The notes: generated by a model from the letters alone, not told the origin. DNA of 46,402 nt from Acidobacteriota bacterium (GCA_003225555.1 QIAM01000102.1:1-46402), one strand, 5' to 3'; counted from the stretch's first letter, positions 9,081 to 18,079 are shown. Program-made: numbers and translations.

Positions 9081-9392
9081 TCGCTCAGGACCTCTCTACT
9101 GTTGCTCCCTTTCATTTCTCCAGAGTGCACGACGTTGTTATTTGCCCCCCCGGCGCGGAACGACATTCGCGAACGAGTAATAATCCGGGAACCCCACCGC
9201 GTGCGACCCATGCCGCAAAGGCCAGATAATCGACAATAGTAGAACATGGCTCAATTTAGATTGAAGCGTACCAGACGATGTGTCCTACGTGGCGAGCAGC
9301 CGCTCCCACCCACGCATTCGCAGTCCAAAACCGACAGATCCGACTCTTGCGCGGCAGTGTAAGCTGCCATCTCCAAACGCTCCGTTGCCATC
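9081..9392 (-). promoter_or_regulatory. 312-bp leader with sigma70-type promoter and near-palindrome
   Basis: This gap separates the upstream MFS gene from the enolase-family gene. On the minus strand TTGAGC (9254-9249), a 17-bp spacer and GATTAT (9231-9226) form a reasonable promoter, each hexamer matching four of six consensus bases. The near-palindrome TCAATTTAGATTGA (9251-9264) overlaps the -35 element, as a repressor site would. The transcript would have a leader of about 140 nt. No gene is seen in the gap. Confidence 0.4.
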
Positions 9393-10715
9393 TCAAATCC
9401 GGCGCACCAGACCTTGGTCCGTCGCCGAGGTGTTGCGGACCAGGAGCAGTACCAGGATCATCCCGATGAAGGGGATGATGCCTGCCGTAATCATAATTGG
9501 GTCGAAGACATGAGTGGCCATCGCCACCCGCGCATCAGAAAAATGACCGATCAGCAGGAATGCGACGATGGTCCCGATGCCTGCACCGGTTCCGCTCAAG
9601 CCGCTCACCGTCGCGACTGACTCACTCGTAAAGAGGTCAGAAGGCAAGACGTTCGCGATCGTCGTAAAACAGGCATACGAAAACGTGGAAAGCCCGAATA
9701 AGAGCGTGATCAGGAACAAGTTCACCGTGAAGATGGTGGGAATGAGGAGAAGTACGCCCGTGCCCCCAAAAACCACGAGCGCTTTGCGCGCAGCGCCCAG
9801 CGACCATCCGCGCTTGAGCAAATATCCGGAGACGCCGCCGCCGACGAAATTACCAAGGTCGGCAGCAATGAACGGGACCCACACCGCGATCAAGCCGCTC
9901 TTGAGGGAAATGCCCTTGGCGACCAGATAGATGGGAAACCAGTCGGTGACAAAAAACCAGACTGGGTCAGTGAAGCTCCTCGCAATGATCGTTCCCCAGG
10001 TTTGGGGTAGCTTCAAGAGATCTCTCCATCGCGGCCGGGATTTCGATATTGTCGTTGCATCGTCTCGGTCGGCCAAAATCATCTGGAGTTCGGCATCGCT
10101 GATGCTTGGATGATCCTGCGGCGGGTAATACATCCGTCGCCAGACGATTAGCCACAGGAAACCGAGCAGGCCTGGAATAACAAATGCCAGGCGCCATCCC
10201 CAGCGCGAGTACACCCAGAAAACAATAAATGGCGCGATTGCGCCCCCAATGGATGAGCCGCTATCAAACAGTGCGGTCGCCAGGCCGCGCTCGCGTTTCG
10301 GAAACCACTCGGACACTGCCTTGGTTGCGCCCGGCCAATTGGCTGATTCGCCGAGTCCTAGCAAAAAGCGGAATCCAACGAAACTATAGAAGCTATTCGC
10401 CAGCGAAGTCAGAATTGAAACAATCGAATACCAGGTCACGCTGATGGTGAGGCCGCGCCTCGTTCCCACGCGGTCCACCAGCCGGCCGCAAAGCGTTTGC
10501 CCCATGGCATAGGCCAGGCGGAATGCGATCACAATATTTGCGTAGTCGGTGTTGGTCCAGTGATAGTCCTGTTTGAGATACGGCGCGAGCAGTGACAGCG
10601 TCTGCCGATCGATGTAGTTAATGACCGTTGAGGCAAAAAGCAGTCCGCCAATCCACCAGCGCAAGCTGCTGATCGGACTTGGCTTGATAAAGGCGTTTTG
10701 CCCAGATATTGCCAT
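9393..10715 (-). CDS. MFS transporter, ACS (hexuronate/anion:cation symporter) family
   Basis: 440 residues, twelve predicted membrane segments, inner membrane. The first helix has the family signature (STVINYIDRQTLSLLAPYL), followed by FRLAYAMGQTLCGRLVDRVG and FLLGLGESANWPGATKAVSE, which closely resemble ExuT-type hexuronate and glucarate carriers. Transport is proton coupled in that family. Start: ATG at 10715. It lies 55 bp downstream of nagB in the same direction, so the two are likely read from the promoter in front of nagB. The imported compound is probably a sugar acid or N-acetylated sugar, but family members vary too much to say. Confidence 0.85.
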   Translation of the reverse strand: MAISGQNAFIKPSPISSLRWWIGGLLFASTVINYIDRQTLSLLAPYLKQDYHWTNTDYANIVIAFRLAYAMGQTLCGRLVDRVGTRRGLTISVTWYSIVSILTSLANSFYSFVGFRFLLGLGESANWPGATKAVSEWFPKRERGLATALFDSGSSIGGAIAPFIVFWVYSRWGWRLAFVIPGLLGFLWLIVWRRMYYPPQDHPSISDAELQMILADRDDATTISKSRPRWRDLLKLPQTWGTIIARSFTDPVWFFVTDWFPIYLVAKGISLKSGLIAVWVPFIAADLGNFVGGGVSGYLLKRGWSLGAARKALVVFGGTGVLLLIPTIFTVNLFLITLLFGLSTFSYACFTTIANVLPSDLFTSESVATVSGLSGTGAGIGTIVAFLLIGHFSDARVAMATHVFDPIMITAGIIPFIGMILVLLLVRNTSATDQGLVRRI

Positions 10716-10770
10716 TGTTATGCGGCACCCAGTGATGTGTACGGGACTCCACAGTCAACAGCTGCCACGC

Positions 10771-11523
10771 CTACGCAGATGACCTCAACTCGGGTCTTAG
10801 CAACGCGGCGGAATTCCGTTCGAGATACACAGTCGTGTTCGGATGGGTCCGCAGGATCGAAGCTGGCGCAAGCGGGGTGATTTCGCCTTCAACACAGGAC
10901 TTCACCGCCTGCGCCTTGCGGGCATCGGGTACAACGGCAATGATCTCTTTGGCCTTCAAAATCTGCCGCACCGACATCGAGATCGCTTGCCGGGGTACTT
11001 CCGACACCCCGGCGAACCATCCCTCGCCCACCTGTTGGCTGCGGCAGGCTTCGTCAAGGTTGACGATCAGGTAGGCTTCTTCAGTTTTGAAATCCGCTGG
11101 AGGATCGTTAAAAGCGAGATGGCCGTTTTCACCGATGCCAACAAATGCGACGTCAATCGGCGCAGCTTTCAATTCCTCGCCCAGGCGATGGACAACCCCT
11201 TCAGGATTATTGTCGCCGTCAAGCAAGTGATACTGGGTAATCCCGGTTTTGTGGATCAGCCGTTCCAGAAGATATTTTCGAAAGCTGGCAGGGTGGGTGA
11301 CGGGCAGCCCGATGTACTCGTCCAGGTGGAACATCTCGACTCGCTGCCACTCGATCTCAGGCTCCCTCGTCAGCGCATCCAGAAATTCAAATTGTGATGC
11401 GCCGGTCGCGGCGATGATGCGTGCTCCTCCGCGATCCTGAACAGCGCGCCGAATCGCAATTGCCGCCTGCTCCGCCGCCGCTTTACCGAGGGAAGCCTTG
11501 TCGTGGAATACCTTTACATTCAT
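10771..11523 (-). CDS. nagB: glucosamine-6-phosphate deaminase
   Basis: 250-residue cytoplasmic enzyme that isomerises and deaminates glucosamine 6-phosphate to fructose 6-phosphate and ammonia, the last step of amino-sugar catabolism. The key segments are ATGAS (about residue 39, phosphate loop), FHLDEY with D68/E69, and [13 protein letters not shown] with catalytic H135. The usual ring-opening glutamate after AFN is aspartate here (D140), a conservative change. The length fits short NagB forms lacking the C-terminal allosteric extension. No nagA deacetylase was recognised next to it. The promoter lies at 11551-11579 and contains a 14-bp inverted repeat, so expression is probably repressed without inducer. 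It is the best single clue that the regulon feeds on amino sugars. Confidence 0.9.
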   Translation of the reverse strand: MNVKVFHDKASLGKAAAEQAAIAIRRAVQDRGGARIIAATGASQFEFLDALTREPEIEWQRVEMFHLDEYIGLPVTHPASFRKYLLERLIHKTGITQYHLLDGDNNPEGVVHRLGEELKAAPIDVAFVGIGENGHLAFNDPPADFKTEEAYLIVNLDEACRSQQVGEGWFAGVSEVPRQAISMSVRQILKAKEIIAVVPDARKAQAVKSCVEGEITPLAPASILRTHPNTTVYLERNSAALLRPELRSSA

Positions 11524-11550
11524 TCTGTGATCAACTTGCCGGAAGGGCGT

Positions 11551-11590
11551 AATCTAGCGGATACACTTGTATCAGTCAATTTTTGTGACT
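11551..11590 (-). promoter_or_regulatory. nagB promoter with operator-like inverted repeat
   Basis: On the minus strand TTGACT (11579-11574), a 17-bp spacer and TAGATT (11556-11551) form a good sigma70-type promoter about 30 bp ahead of nagB. The spacer is largely the perfect inverted repeat GATACA-CT-TGTATC (11560-11573, plus-strand reading), placed where a bound repressor would block RNA polymerase. A second, shorter repeat AGTCA/TGACT spans 11574-11590. The region is shared with the divergent M28 peptidase gene. The sequence resembles the sites at 27228 and 28602. Confidence 0.55.
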
Positions 11591-11697
11591 AGTCTCGCAC
11601 AAGCCGACGTCAAATTTGCTCTTAAGAGGTAGAGTGTACAGGCTGCGGGCACTTTCGATTGGTGACGCAAAACGGGGGGTGCCCAGCGAGAACCTGA

Positions 11698-13761
11698 ATG
11701 ACCGCTGAGCGAAGCCCTGTTCCCCATCCCGTCAAGGCATTCCTTATTGCCTGCGTCGTGCTCGGTTCTGCATGGGTGCTGACTGCGGCGCCTGTGGACC
11801 TTGCGCAACTGGTTCAAGCCATCCGCGGCGAAATGCAGCCCAGCCAGGCCATGGACTTCATGCAGCAGCTGTACTCGACAGACCGCTGGTTCACCTACCC
11901 CAAGTTCCAGGAGACGGCGGAATATCTGAAAAAGACGATGGAAGACATCGGTCTCAAGAATGTCGAACTCCTGGGCGCGCCGGCGGACGGCACGAGCCAG
12001 GCTGGCTTCTGGACGATGCCCCTCGCGTGGGACGTGAGGTCGGCACGCCTGGAGATCGTCGATCCAGCCGTACCCGCGGAGCACGCTACTCTGGCTGACT
12101 TTCAGAAAGTTCCCGCCTCGCTCGGCATGTGGAGCGGTTCGACGCCTCCCGAGGGTATCACCGCGGACGTGGTGGAACTCAAAGAAACCGACCCCGCAAA
12201 GATCGCGCAGATGCCGCTCAAGGGCAAGCTGGTGCTCACAAGCCGGAATCCCGCAGATTTCAAGTGGGCACTGGTAAGGGCCGGAGCCACCGGTGCCATC
12301 AATGCCTTCACTGAGAATCCTAAACTCGAGGACGGCCGGCAGTGGATCAACGCCTGGGGAGACAACGGCTGGGCGTTCACCAAGGGAAGCACACCACTGC
12401 TGTCGTTCTCGATCACGCCGCGGCAAGCTGCTCTGGTTCGTAAACTCCTCGCCGAACGAGGCGTAGTGCGCATGAAGGCCACGGTCGACAGCCGATACTA
12501 CAGCGGCGTCTACCCCTATGTGACCGGTGTTATCCCTGGAACCGGTTCCGAAGAAGTGTTGACGCTCGGCCACTCGTCCGAACAGGGAGCCGAGGACAAC
12601 GCGACGGGTGTCGCGGCAATGCTTGAGTCGCTGGCGACGCTCAATCGGCTGATCACCTCCGGCAGATTACCGCGGCCGAAGCGAAGCATCCGACTCTTCA
12701 TCATGGGTGAACTCTACGGATCGATGCACTACATCGATACCCATCCTGAGCGCATGCGCAACACGGTTGCAGCGCTGTGCATGGACACGCCAGCCGCTTC
12801 CTACGACTTGGCGGGTACGGAGTATACCTTTTACATGAATCCGCACATTGCGAAATCCTACACAGATGCATTCATTTTGCGCGTCGCTGCGGAATACTTC
12901 CCCCAGCTGCATCGGCCCTGGCATGAACATGCATTCATGAGTGGGACCGACACCTACTTGAGTGAACCTACCGTCAATGTACCCACCGTGTGGGGTTACA
13001 GTGGCAGCGGAGTGGAGACTCACCACAACAGCGAGGACACTCCAGACCGAGTGGATCCTCGCTCGTTGCGTGATATCGCAATCGTGAATGCCGCATATCT
13101 ATACTATCTGGCCAACGCGGGTGAGCCCGAGGCGATGTGGCTGGCGGAGCTGAGCCAGACCCGGGGCTACGAACAGATCGTGGGTTCGGCGGCGGCCTTT
13201 CTAGATCGCGTCCCTACAGCGAAAGAAGCTAACGGCCTCGCACGCCTGCTTCAGGACGCGACCGACCGCGTTGCCTATTCGGTTGATCGAGAAACGCAAT
13301 CCGTCCTCTCGGTTCTGCGCCTGGTTCCGGAACAGCGACGCGGGGAAGCGGCAAAGACCCTCGCTTCCCTGGTTGACAACCTTAGCCGCTTCGGGGAGGA
13401 GCAAGCAGTTAGAGTGCGTCATGCCATTGATCGCAGGGCACTCGAGTTGGGCTTAAAGACACCTGTGAAGCCGATCGCCGCCTCAGATCCCCAGCTGAAG
13501 GAGGCGGCCAAGATTGTGGTTCGGCGCAAGCGCCACGGGACCTTGCCCCTGGACGACATCCCGCCCGACCAGCGTGAGGGCTACCCTTCAGGCGCGTGGG
13601 AAGGGGTTCCCACAATCGCCCTCTATTGGTGTGACGGACACCGGAACCTTGCCGAGGTCATCCACTTGACCCGCATGGAACTGGGGCCGATCGATTTCGA
13701 CTTCGTAGGGTACTTTCGGTTTCTCCGGAAGAAAGGGTATGTGGACTTTGTGCAGGAATAG
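11698..13761 (+). CDS. secreted M28-family zinc aminopeptidase
   Basis: 687 residues with an N-terminal export signal (AFLIACVVLGSAWVLTAAP). The peptidase domain has the five metal ligands of family M28: H292 (LGHSSEQ), D300 (AEDNATG), E338 (IMGELYG), D363 (CMDTPA) and a histidine of THHNSED at 442-443. The usual HxD is HSS here. A PA-type insertion lies between about 130 and 270. The last 60 residues (ALYWCDGHRNLAEV, YFRFLRKKGYVDF) look like a winged-helix end domain, as in the DUF4910-like group. It probably trims N-terminal amino acids from peptides outside the inner membrane. It diverges from nagB, and the shared 174-bp gap holds the nagB operator. Confidence 0.82.
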   Translation: MTAERSPVPHPVKAFLIACVVLGSAWVLTAAPVDLAQLVQAIRGEMQPSQAMDFMQQLYSTDRWFTYPKFQETAEYLKKTMEDIGLKNVELLGAPADGTSQAGFWTMPLAWDVRSARLEIVDPAVPAEHATLADFQKVPASLGMWSGSTPPEGITADVVELKETDPAKIAQMPLKGKLVLTSRNPADFKWALVRAGATGAINAFTENPKLEDGRQWINAWGDNGWAFTKGSTPLLSFSITPRQAALVRKLLAERGVVRMKATVDSRYYSGVYPYVTGVIPGTGSEEVLTLGHSSEQGAEDNATGVAAMLESLATLNRLITSGRLPRPKRSIRLFIMGELYGSMHYIDTHPERMRNTVAALCMDTPAASYDLAGTEYTFYMNPHIAKSYTDAFILRVAAEYFPQLHRPWHEHAFMSGTDTYLSEPTVNVPTVWGYSGSGVETHHNSEDTPDRVDPRSLRDIAIVNAAYLYYLANAGEPEAMWLAELSQTRGYEQIVGSAAAFLDRVPTAKEANGLARLLQDATDRVAYSVDRETQSVLSVLRLVPEQRRGEAAKTLASLVDNLSRFGEEQAVRVRHAIDRRALELGLKTPVKPIAASDPQLKEAAKIVVRRKRHGTLPLDDIPPDQREGYPSGAWEGVPTIALYWCDGHRNLAEVIHLTRMELGPIDFDFVGYFRFLRKKGYVDFVQE

Positions 13762-13811
13762 TTTTGTCAGCACAGAGCATGTCAGGCTCATGAATGGCCC
13801 AGCTTTACCTC

Positions 13812-14702
13812 TCAGAAGCTGGAATACTTCAGCCAAGCGTCGATGATGTCCTTCCCACGAAAGACCCACGTCCGCTCGTCTAATCGTTCAATGCCGGGGC
13901 GAGGTTCGAGGTCCGGTGTCGCCTTGGTTGTGAATTGGACTTTTACTTCCACCGGCCCACTGAGCGTGTAAGGCTTGAACTCCGCGAGGCGTTCCATGGC
14001 GCGGCGGGCTTTTTCGTGGATCAGGGAACACGCTGCCGGATGGGAAAGGCTGAAGGCTGCCGTCCGGCTGACACCCTGTTTGACTTCCGCACACTCAGCC
14101 TGGGGAACTAGTTGATGTATCTCCTTGCAGGCCGCCGTATCTCCGGAAAGCATTACCACGGGAATGCCGAATGTGCCAGCCAACATCACCCGCGCGCCGA
14201 TTTCTCCCACCGGCTTGTTGTTGACCCAGATATTCTGGACACCATCGGAGCTGTAAGAATGGCCGAGCAGGGCCTTTTCTGCTCCCGCCATGGCGTGCTG
14301 GCCGATGAAGACCACGGCGCTGTACGAGGAATTCAGCTCGAGCGTTGACGAAACTGGGCTGCCCATGAGGAGCCGCGCCTTGGGGTGGATATCCAACGTG
14401 GACAATGTGCGACTGGCATCGTGACCGTCCCAGACCACGACTTCCGTTGCGCCGCCTTCGAGCAGACCATCCACTGCTGCATTGATCTCGCCCGTCAGGA
14501 GCTTCTTCGACTCCTCGAAGCGCGGACTCTGGAAAGGGATGCACTGGAGTTCGGAGTTGAAGATCCCGTCCACGCCCTCCATGTCCGTGATCATGAAAAC
14601 TTTCTTGGTCTGTCGTGCTTGACTAACGGCAACCGTTGTCCCGCCAAAAATCACGGCCAGCGCGATCAGGCCCCAGAACCGATTTGAGCAAATACGAGCC
14701 AT
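13812..14702 (-). CDS. M55-family D-aminopeptidase (DppA-like), first copy
   Basis: 296 residues with a signal peptide (FWGLIALAVIFGGTTVAVSQA), so probably periplasmic. The M55 zinc ligands are visible: D40 and E42 in ITDMEGVDG, histidines in WDGHDAS and FIGQHAMAG, and glutamate in VGEIGAR. Members of the family release D-amino acids, classically D-Ala, from short peptides. Start: ATG with AAGGAAG upstream. It is the last gene of the nine-gene minus-strand operon and is only distantly similar to the second M55 gene at 20821. It ends 50 bp from the convergent M28 peptidase gene. Confidence 0.85.
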   Translation of the reverse strand: MARICSNRFWGLIALAVIFGGTTVAVSQARQTKKVFMITDMEGVDGIFNSELQCIPFQSPRFEESKKLLTGEINAAVDGLLEGGATEVVVWDGHDASRTLSTLDIHPKARLLMGSPVSSTLELNSSYSAVVFIGQHAMAGAEKALLGHSYSSDGVQNIWVNNKPVGEIGARVMLAGTFGIPVVMLSGDTAACKEIHQLVPQAECAEVKQGVSRTAAFSLSHPAACSLIHEKARRAMERLAEFKPYTLSGPVEVKVQFTTKATPDLEPRPGIERLDERTWVFRGKDIIDAWLKYSSF

Positions 14703-14714
14703 GACATTCTTCCT

Positions 14715-15695
14715 TTATGTCGGACGACTCTCGGTGAGCATGATTCGTTCTAACCGTTTGGCAGCATCCGCAAGAAGCGCGCAATCCTTGGCATCGCGCC
14801 GTGCGGCGCGCGGGTGAGGCTCATCGGTCTCCAGACCGCCGGTTGACTTCAAAAAGATTGCTGCGGAATGTTTATATGCCGGGACTGGTTCGCGGAACCC
14901 AATCCATCCCAGATACTGGATAAGATCTCGCAGCTCCAGGTAGGCTGCTTCGTTGCGCTTCCAGGCGAGATCGCGCGCCGTAAAAAGTTCCGGTGCAAAC
15001 GTCGAAAGGCCCAGCAAGTAGTCGCTGCCGAACTCAATCATGTCGGCCGCCAGGTCATTGCCCGAATAGATGATGAAATCCGGCCTTAAGCGGTCGCGGA
15101 GCTCGAGGCGCGCCATCTCGGTGGAGCGATCCAGCGAAGAATGCTTCAACCCGCGGCATGCGGGCAACTCCATTAATGCGGCCAGCACGCGTTCAGAAAA
15201 CATGCGGCCGTGGGGACTGAACATCTTGCCCAGCTCGAAGGCTATGAAGGTTCCAACATTCGCCGCGATTTCCCGGAACAGCTCAATCAATGCGTTTTCA
15301 TCGAGCTTCGCGTAACCGGGAGAAGGAAAGATGACGGGAATTCCCCCCGAGTCGCGGATCAGAGAACATTCCCTAACGTAGGCCTTTCCCAATGGGAGCG
15401 AAATGTCGCCAAAAAAAGGCAGCGCGCCGGCAGCGAACCAGTCCCTGCCATCTACGGTTTCTCCGGTCCACTTCAGCACGCGCTGTTTTTCCTCTGCTGT
15501 CAGCAGGTCAACATAACCCGTATCCATGTTGACTGCGGCACGCAGCCCTGCCTTCAGGGTTCGGCTCAAATGCGTGCGAAACCCGGACTCATCAATCTGA
15601 CCGTTCGATCGGTATGGAAGCAGTACTGCGCTGATCCCTTGAATTGTCCGCCCTGGCCTGCAACGGCGACGGTAATCATCGAGCTGAAGGTGCAT
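14715..15695 (-). CDS. dihydrodipicolinate synthase family protein, second copy
   Basis: 326 residues related to the DapA/NanA aldolases: IQGISAVLLPY at the first strand, and K184 in CRGLKHSSLDR at the Schiff-base position. The conserved YNxP tyrosine motif is not present; the matching stretch reads IAFELGKMFSP, so proton transfer must differ or the enzyme acts on another kind of substrate. It overlaps the 3' end of the Old Yellow Enzyme gene by 20 bp and runs 12 bp ahead of an M55 gene, showing strong coupling. No signal peptide, so cytoplasmic. It is clearly diverged from the DapA-like protein at 6970. Confidence 0.75.
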   Translation of the reverse strand: MHLQLDDYRRRCRPGRTIQGISAVLLPYRSNGQIDESGFRTHLSRTLKAGLRAAVNMDTGYVDLLTAEEKQRVLKWTGETVDGRDWFAAGALPFFGDISLPLGKAYVRECSLIRDSGGIPVIFPSPGYAKLDENALIELFREIAANVGTFIAFELGKMFSPHGRMFSERVLAALMELPACRGLKHSSLDRSTEMARLELRDRLRPDFIIYSGNDLAADMIEFGSDYLLGLSTFAPELFTARDLAWKRNEAAYLELRDLIQYLGWIGFREPVPAYKHSAAIFLKSTGGLETDEPHPRAARRDAKDCALLADAAKRLERIMLTESRPT

Positions 15696-17166
15696 CTGCT
15701 CCGTCCTTCGCTGGGGCGTTCGTGACCTTGCTCGCCAGTTGTTTGAGCAGCTCCGCTTCGGGCCTTTCCTTGTAAAAAGGATCTAAGGGATAACAGCCGG
15801 AGACTAATCCGTTGCGCGGCCCGTTCGTGCAGTCACTGAAGGTTCGACACAGACGTTTGGAGTCCAAGATACCTTTCTGAAGCACATCCGCTGGCAATTC
15901 TGGGTAGCTCAGCATCATTCTCCCTAAGCCGACAAAGTCGGTCCATCCCTGGCGCACCAGAGCTTGGGCAACGTGGGGCAGATAGTTTTGAAAATAGGAC
16001 CAGCCCGATGCAACAATCACCGCCCTGCTGCTGGATTTCAGTTCTCGCGCAGCCCATTGCAGACGGGCTGACCCGGCGAGAGGGTCCTCCGGTGGAAGAT
16101 AGCCATCCAGAGGCGGAAACAACGCAGGCCGCTGGATATGCGGACTGTAGTAGGGACTACCAGCGGTCACGTTGACCAATCGAACCCCAAGAGATTCGAG
16201 AAGCGCTAACAGGCGCCTTGCTTCGGTGAGATCGGGCTGTGTGGGATCGTCTGGATTGACACCGAAGCCCCAGCAGTACGGTGCGGGAGCCGACACGGGC
16301 ACGCCCTGCCTCGACTCAGGATGGCTAACGAATGGGACGGTGTCGTAGGTGCTAACTCTGACCCCAATCTCCAAACCCTTCGCGGGCGAGCGTACGGCTG
16401 CGATCAATTCCCGCAGGAAGCGCGTTCGGTTTTCAAAGCATCCGCCGTACTGGCCCGATCGGTGATAGGCACTGAGGAATTCGTGCCCCAGATAACCGTG
16501 GCAATGCTTGAGGTCAACGAAATCGAACCCGATCTCCTGAGCCAAGCGGGCGGCCGCCCCGAACGCCGCGACAATGCGCTCAACTTCGGCGTCGGAAAGG
16601 AGATGGATATCTATTGCGCCGTGGTGTCTTGAGTCAAGAATCGGATGGCGATAAGCGACCACCGGTTCCGCGCGGTCCTTGTCGTTGGGTCGGCAAAAGC
16701 GTCCTGAGTGCGTCAGTTGAAGTCCAAAGACGAGGTCATCAACTCGCCCGAAATGCTCGTGATGGACTTTCAGGGTTTCTTCACGCAGCGCAGCCAAAGC
16801 AGAGGCCGTGTGATCGTTGAGGATCAATTGATTGGGGTTGGCGCGACCTTCAGGGAGGACTGCAACAGCCTCTCCGCCCCAGATCAGCTTCGCGCCGCTG
16901 CGGCCGAAATTCAGCCATCGCCGCCGAGTCAACTCAGACGGCCGCCCATCGGGTTCGCCGTCCCATCCTTCCATGGGCTGCACCGCAAACCGGTTGCCGA
17001 CCCGGCGCTTCCCGCAAAACCATGGAATCTCCAAAGGCTGGGAAAGGGGCGAGAGAGGGGCTGGGAGAATGGCATCATCTATCGGGAGGGGGCACCCCAG
17101 GCTGGCGAGGTATTCTGCCAAGGCGCGAGACGTCCGGAAACTTGCCACTCTAGGATAAGAAACCAT
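15676..17166 (-). CDS. Old Yellow Enzyme family NADH:flavin oxidoreductase
   Basis: About 496 residues. The FMN TIM barrel is recognised from NRFAVQPMEGWDGEPDG, LQLTHSGRFC, FDFVDLKHCHGYLGHEFLS and VGLGRMMLSYPELP. A C-terminal cysteine-rich stretch (CRTFSDC and a later C) recalls the iron-sulfur region of the 2,4-dienoyl-CoA reductase group, but is incomplete, and the long NAD domain of that group is absent. These enzymes reduce activated double bonds or demethylate. I start it at the ATG at 17166 rather than 17229, because the longer form would overlap the preceding gene by 44 bp. It sits between a TIM-barrel isomerase and a DapA-type lyase in the operon, so an unsaturated or oxidised sugar-acid substrate is plausible. 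Confidence 0.78.
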   Translation of the reverse strand: MVSYPRVASFRTSRALAEYLASLGCPLPIDDAILPAPLSPLSQPLEIPWFCGKRRVGNRFAVQPMEGWDGEPDGRPSELTRRRWLNFGRSGAKLIWGGEAVAVLPEGRANPNQLILNDHTASALAALREETLKVHHEHFGRVDDLVFGLQLTHSGRFCRPNDKDRAEPVVAYRHPILDSRHHGAIDIHLLSDAEVERIVAAFGAAARLAQEIGFDFVDLKHCHGYLGHEFLSAYHRSGQYGGCFENRTRFLRELIAAVRSPAKGLEIGVRVSTYDTVPFVSHPESRQGVPVSAPAPYCWGFGVNPDDPTQPDLTEARRLLALLESLGVRLVNVTAGSPYYSPHIQRPALFPPLDGYLPPEDPLAGSARLQWAARELKSSSRAVIVASGWSYFQNYLPHVAQALVRQGWTDFVGLGRMMLSYPELPADVLQKGILDSKRLCRTFSDCTNGPRNGLVSGCYPLDPFYKERPEAELLKQLASKVTNAPAKDGADAPSAR

Positions 17167-17185
17167 GCTCAAGGTTATCGCCCAA

Positions 17186-18079
17186 CTAGGCGCTCGAATA
17201 CTTGCTGCAAAGCGTTTTGATTTTCTCAATCAGTTTCGGCACGCCGGTCATCGGATCTTCTTTGCCCTCGTATTCAGCCGACATGTAGCCCCTGTATCCG
17301 CCTTTTGCGAATAGTCTCCAAACTCGATCCAGGTCAATGGGCCGACTCGTCTCGGTAAAGAGGTCGCGGATATGAGCGTGCGTCGCGTAGGGGACGCAGG
17401 CTTCGATGTCGGAATACTGTTCTTCCTCGGACTTGGCTTCGAAATTGGAGATATCGAGATTCACGCCCGCGTAAGGCGAGTCGACTCGTCGCAGGATTTC
17501 CAAAATGGTCGAAGCGTGTGCAGTAATTCCGCCGTGGTCTTCGATGCCCAGCGTGATGCCGCGCTTGGCCGCATAGTCGCACGCGGACTTCATCGTCTCC
17601 GCTACCCACTCGACACCCTGCCGCTCTGTGGCGCCGGGGGGAAGATTGCCGCCGAAGACGCGGAGGTGTGACGCCCCCAGCATGTCTGTGGCGTCAACCC
17701 ACCCCTGGATTTTGCGAACCTCTTCTGCCCGCTTGGCGGCGTCCGGCTGGCACATTTCCGTGCGAATCGCTGCACCCGAGAACGGCAGTCCGTTCTTAAA
17801 TGCCAAGTGACGCAGTGCGGTTAGATATCCCGGATCGGTTGACTTCAGCCAATAGGTTGTCACGTCGACCCCGCGAACTCCTAACTCGACTGCCTTCCGG
17901 AAAAAATCCTCCATCGTCATGGCGCCAGCCGTCAGGTGTTTGCCGTAAGACAAAGCGCAGCAGCCGACGAAGAGCCTGGCAGGCGCGGTGGAACCGCTCT
18001 CAGCAGCTGCAAGAGCGTTGCTGAACATTGGCATGGCGGCCGCTGTGCCCGCGGCCTTTAAGAAATCCCTGCGATGCAT
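17186..18079 (-). CDS. Tat-signal sugar phosphate isomerase/epimerase-like TIM barrel
   Basis: 297 residues. It begins with a twin-arginine-type leader (MHRRDFLKAAGTAAA ending in SNALAAAES), so it may act in the periplasm. The remainder is an AP-endonuclease-2/xylose-isomerase-like TIM barrel: GVRGVDVTTYWL, LGIEDHGGI, GVNLDISNF and HAHIRDL mark the metal-site strands. Such proteins isomerise or epimerise free sugars, keto-sugars or inositols; the export signal makes free sugar more likely than sugar phosphate. GAGGA-like ribosome site about 7 nt before ATG. It lies 27 bp after the GH42-like gene and 19 bp before the Old Yellow Enzyme gene, within the operon. Confidence 0.78.
   Translation of the reverse strand: MHRRDFLKAAGTAAAMPMFSNALAAAESGSTAPARLFVGCCALSYGKHLTAGAMTMEDFFRKAVELGVRGVDVTTYWLKSTDPGYLTALRHLAFKNGLPFSGAAIRTEMCQPDAAKRAEEVRKIQGWVDATDMLGASHLRVFGGNLPPGATERQGVEWVAETMKSACDYAAKRGITLGIEDHGGITAHASTILEILRRVDSPYAGVNLDISNFEAKSEEEQYSDIEACVPYATHAHIRDLFTETSRPIDLDRVWRLFAKGGYRGYMSAEYEGKEDPMTGVPKLIEKIKTLCSKYSSA

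Noticed and set aside
2857..11523. Classical sialic-acid catabolic locus
   Set aside because: NagB, a DapA/NanA-type lyase and a BNR protein hint at it, but no ManNAc kinase, epimerase or nagA was recognised, and the BNR protein lacks clear sialidase residues.
11572..12573. 333-residue minus-strand frame opposite the M28 gene
   Set aside because: It covers the nagB promoter and the peptidase N-terminus, where the plus strand shows real motifs; it is a GC-rich shadow.
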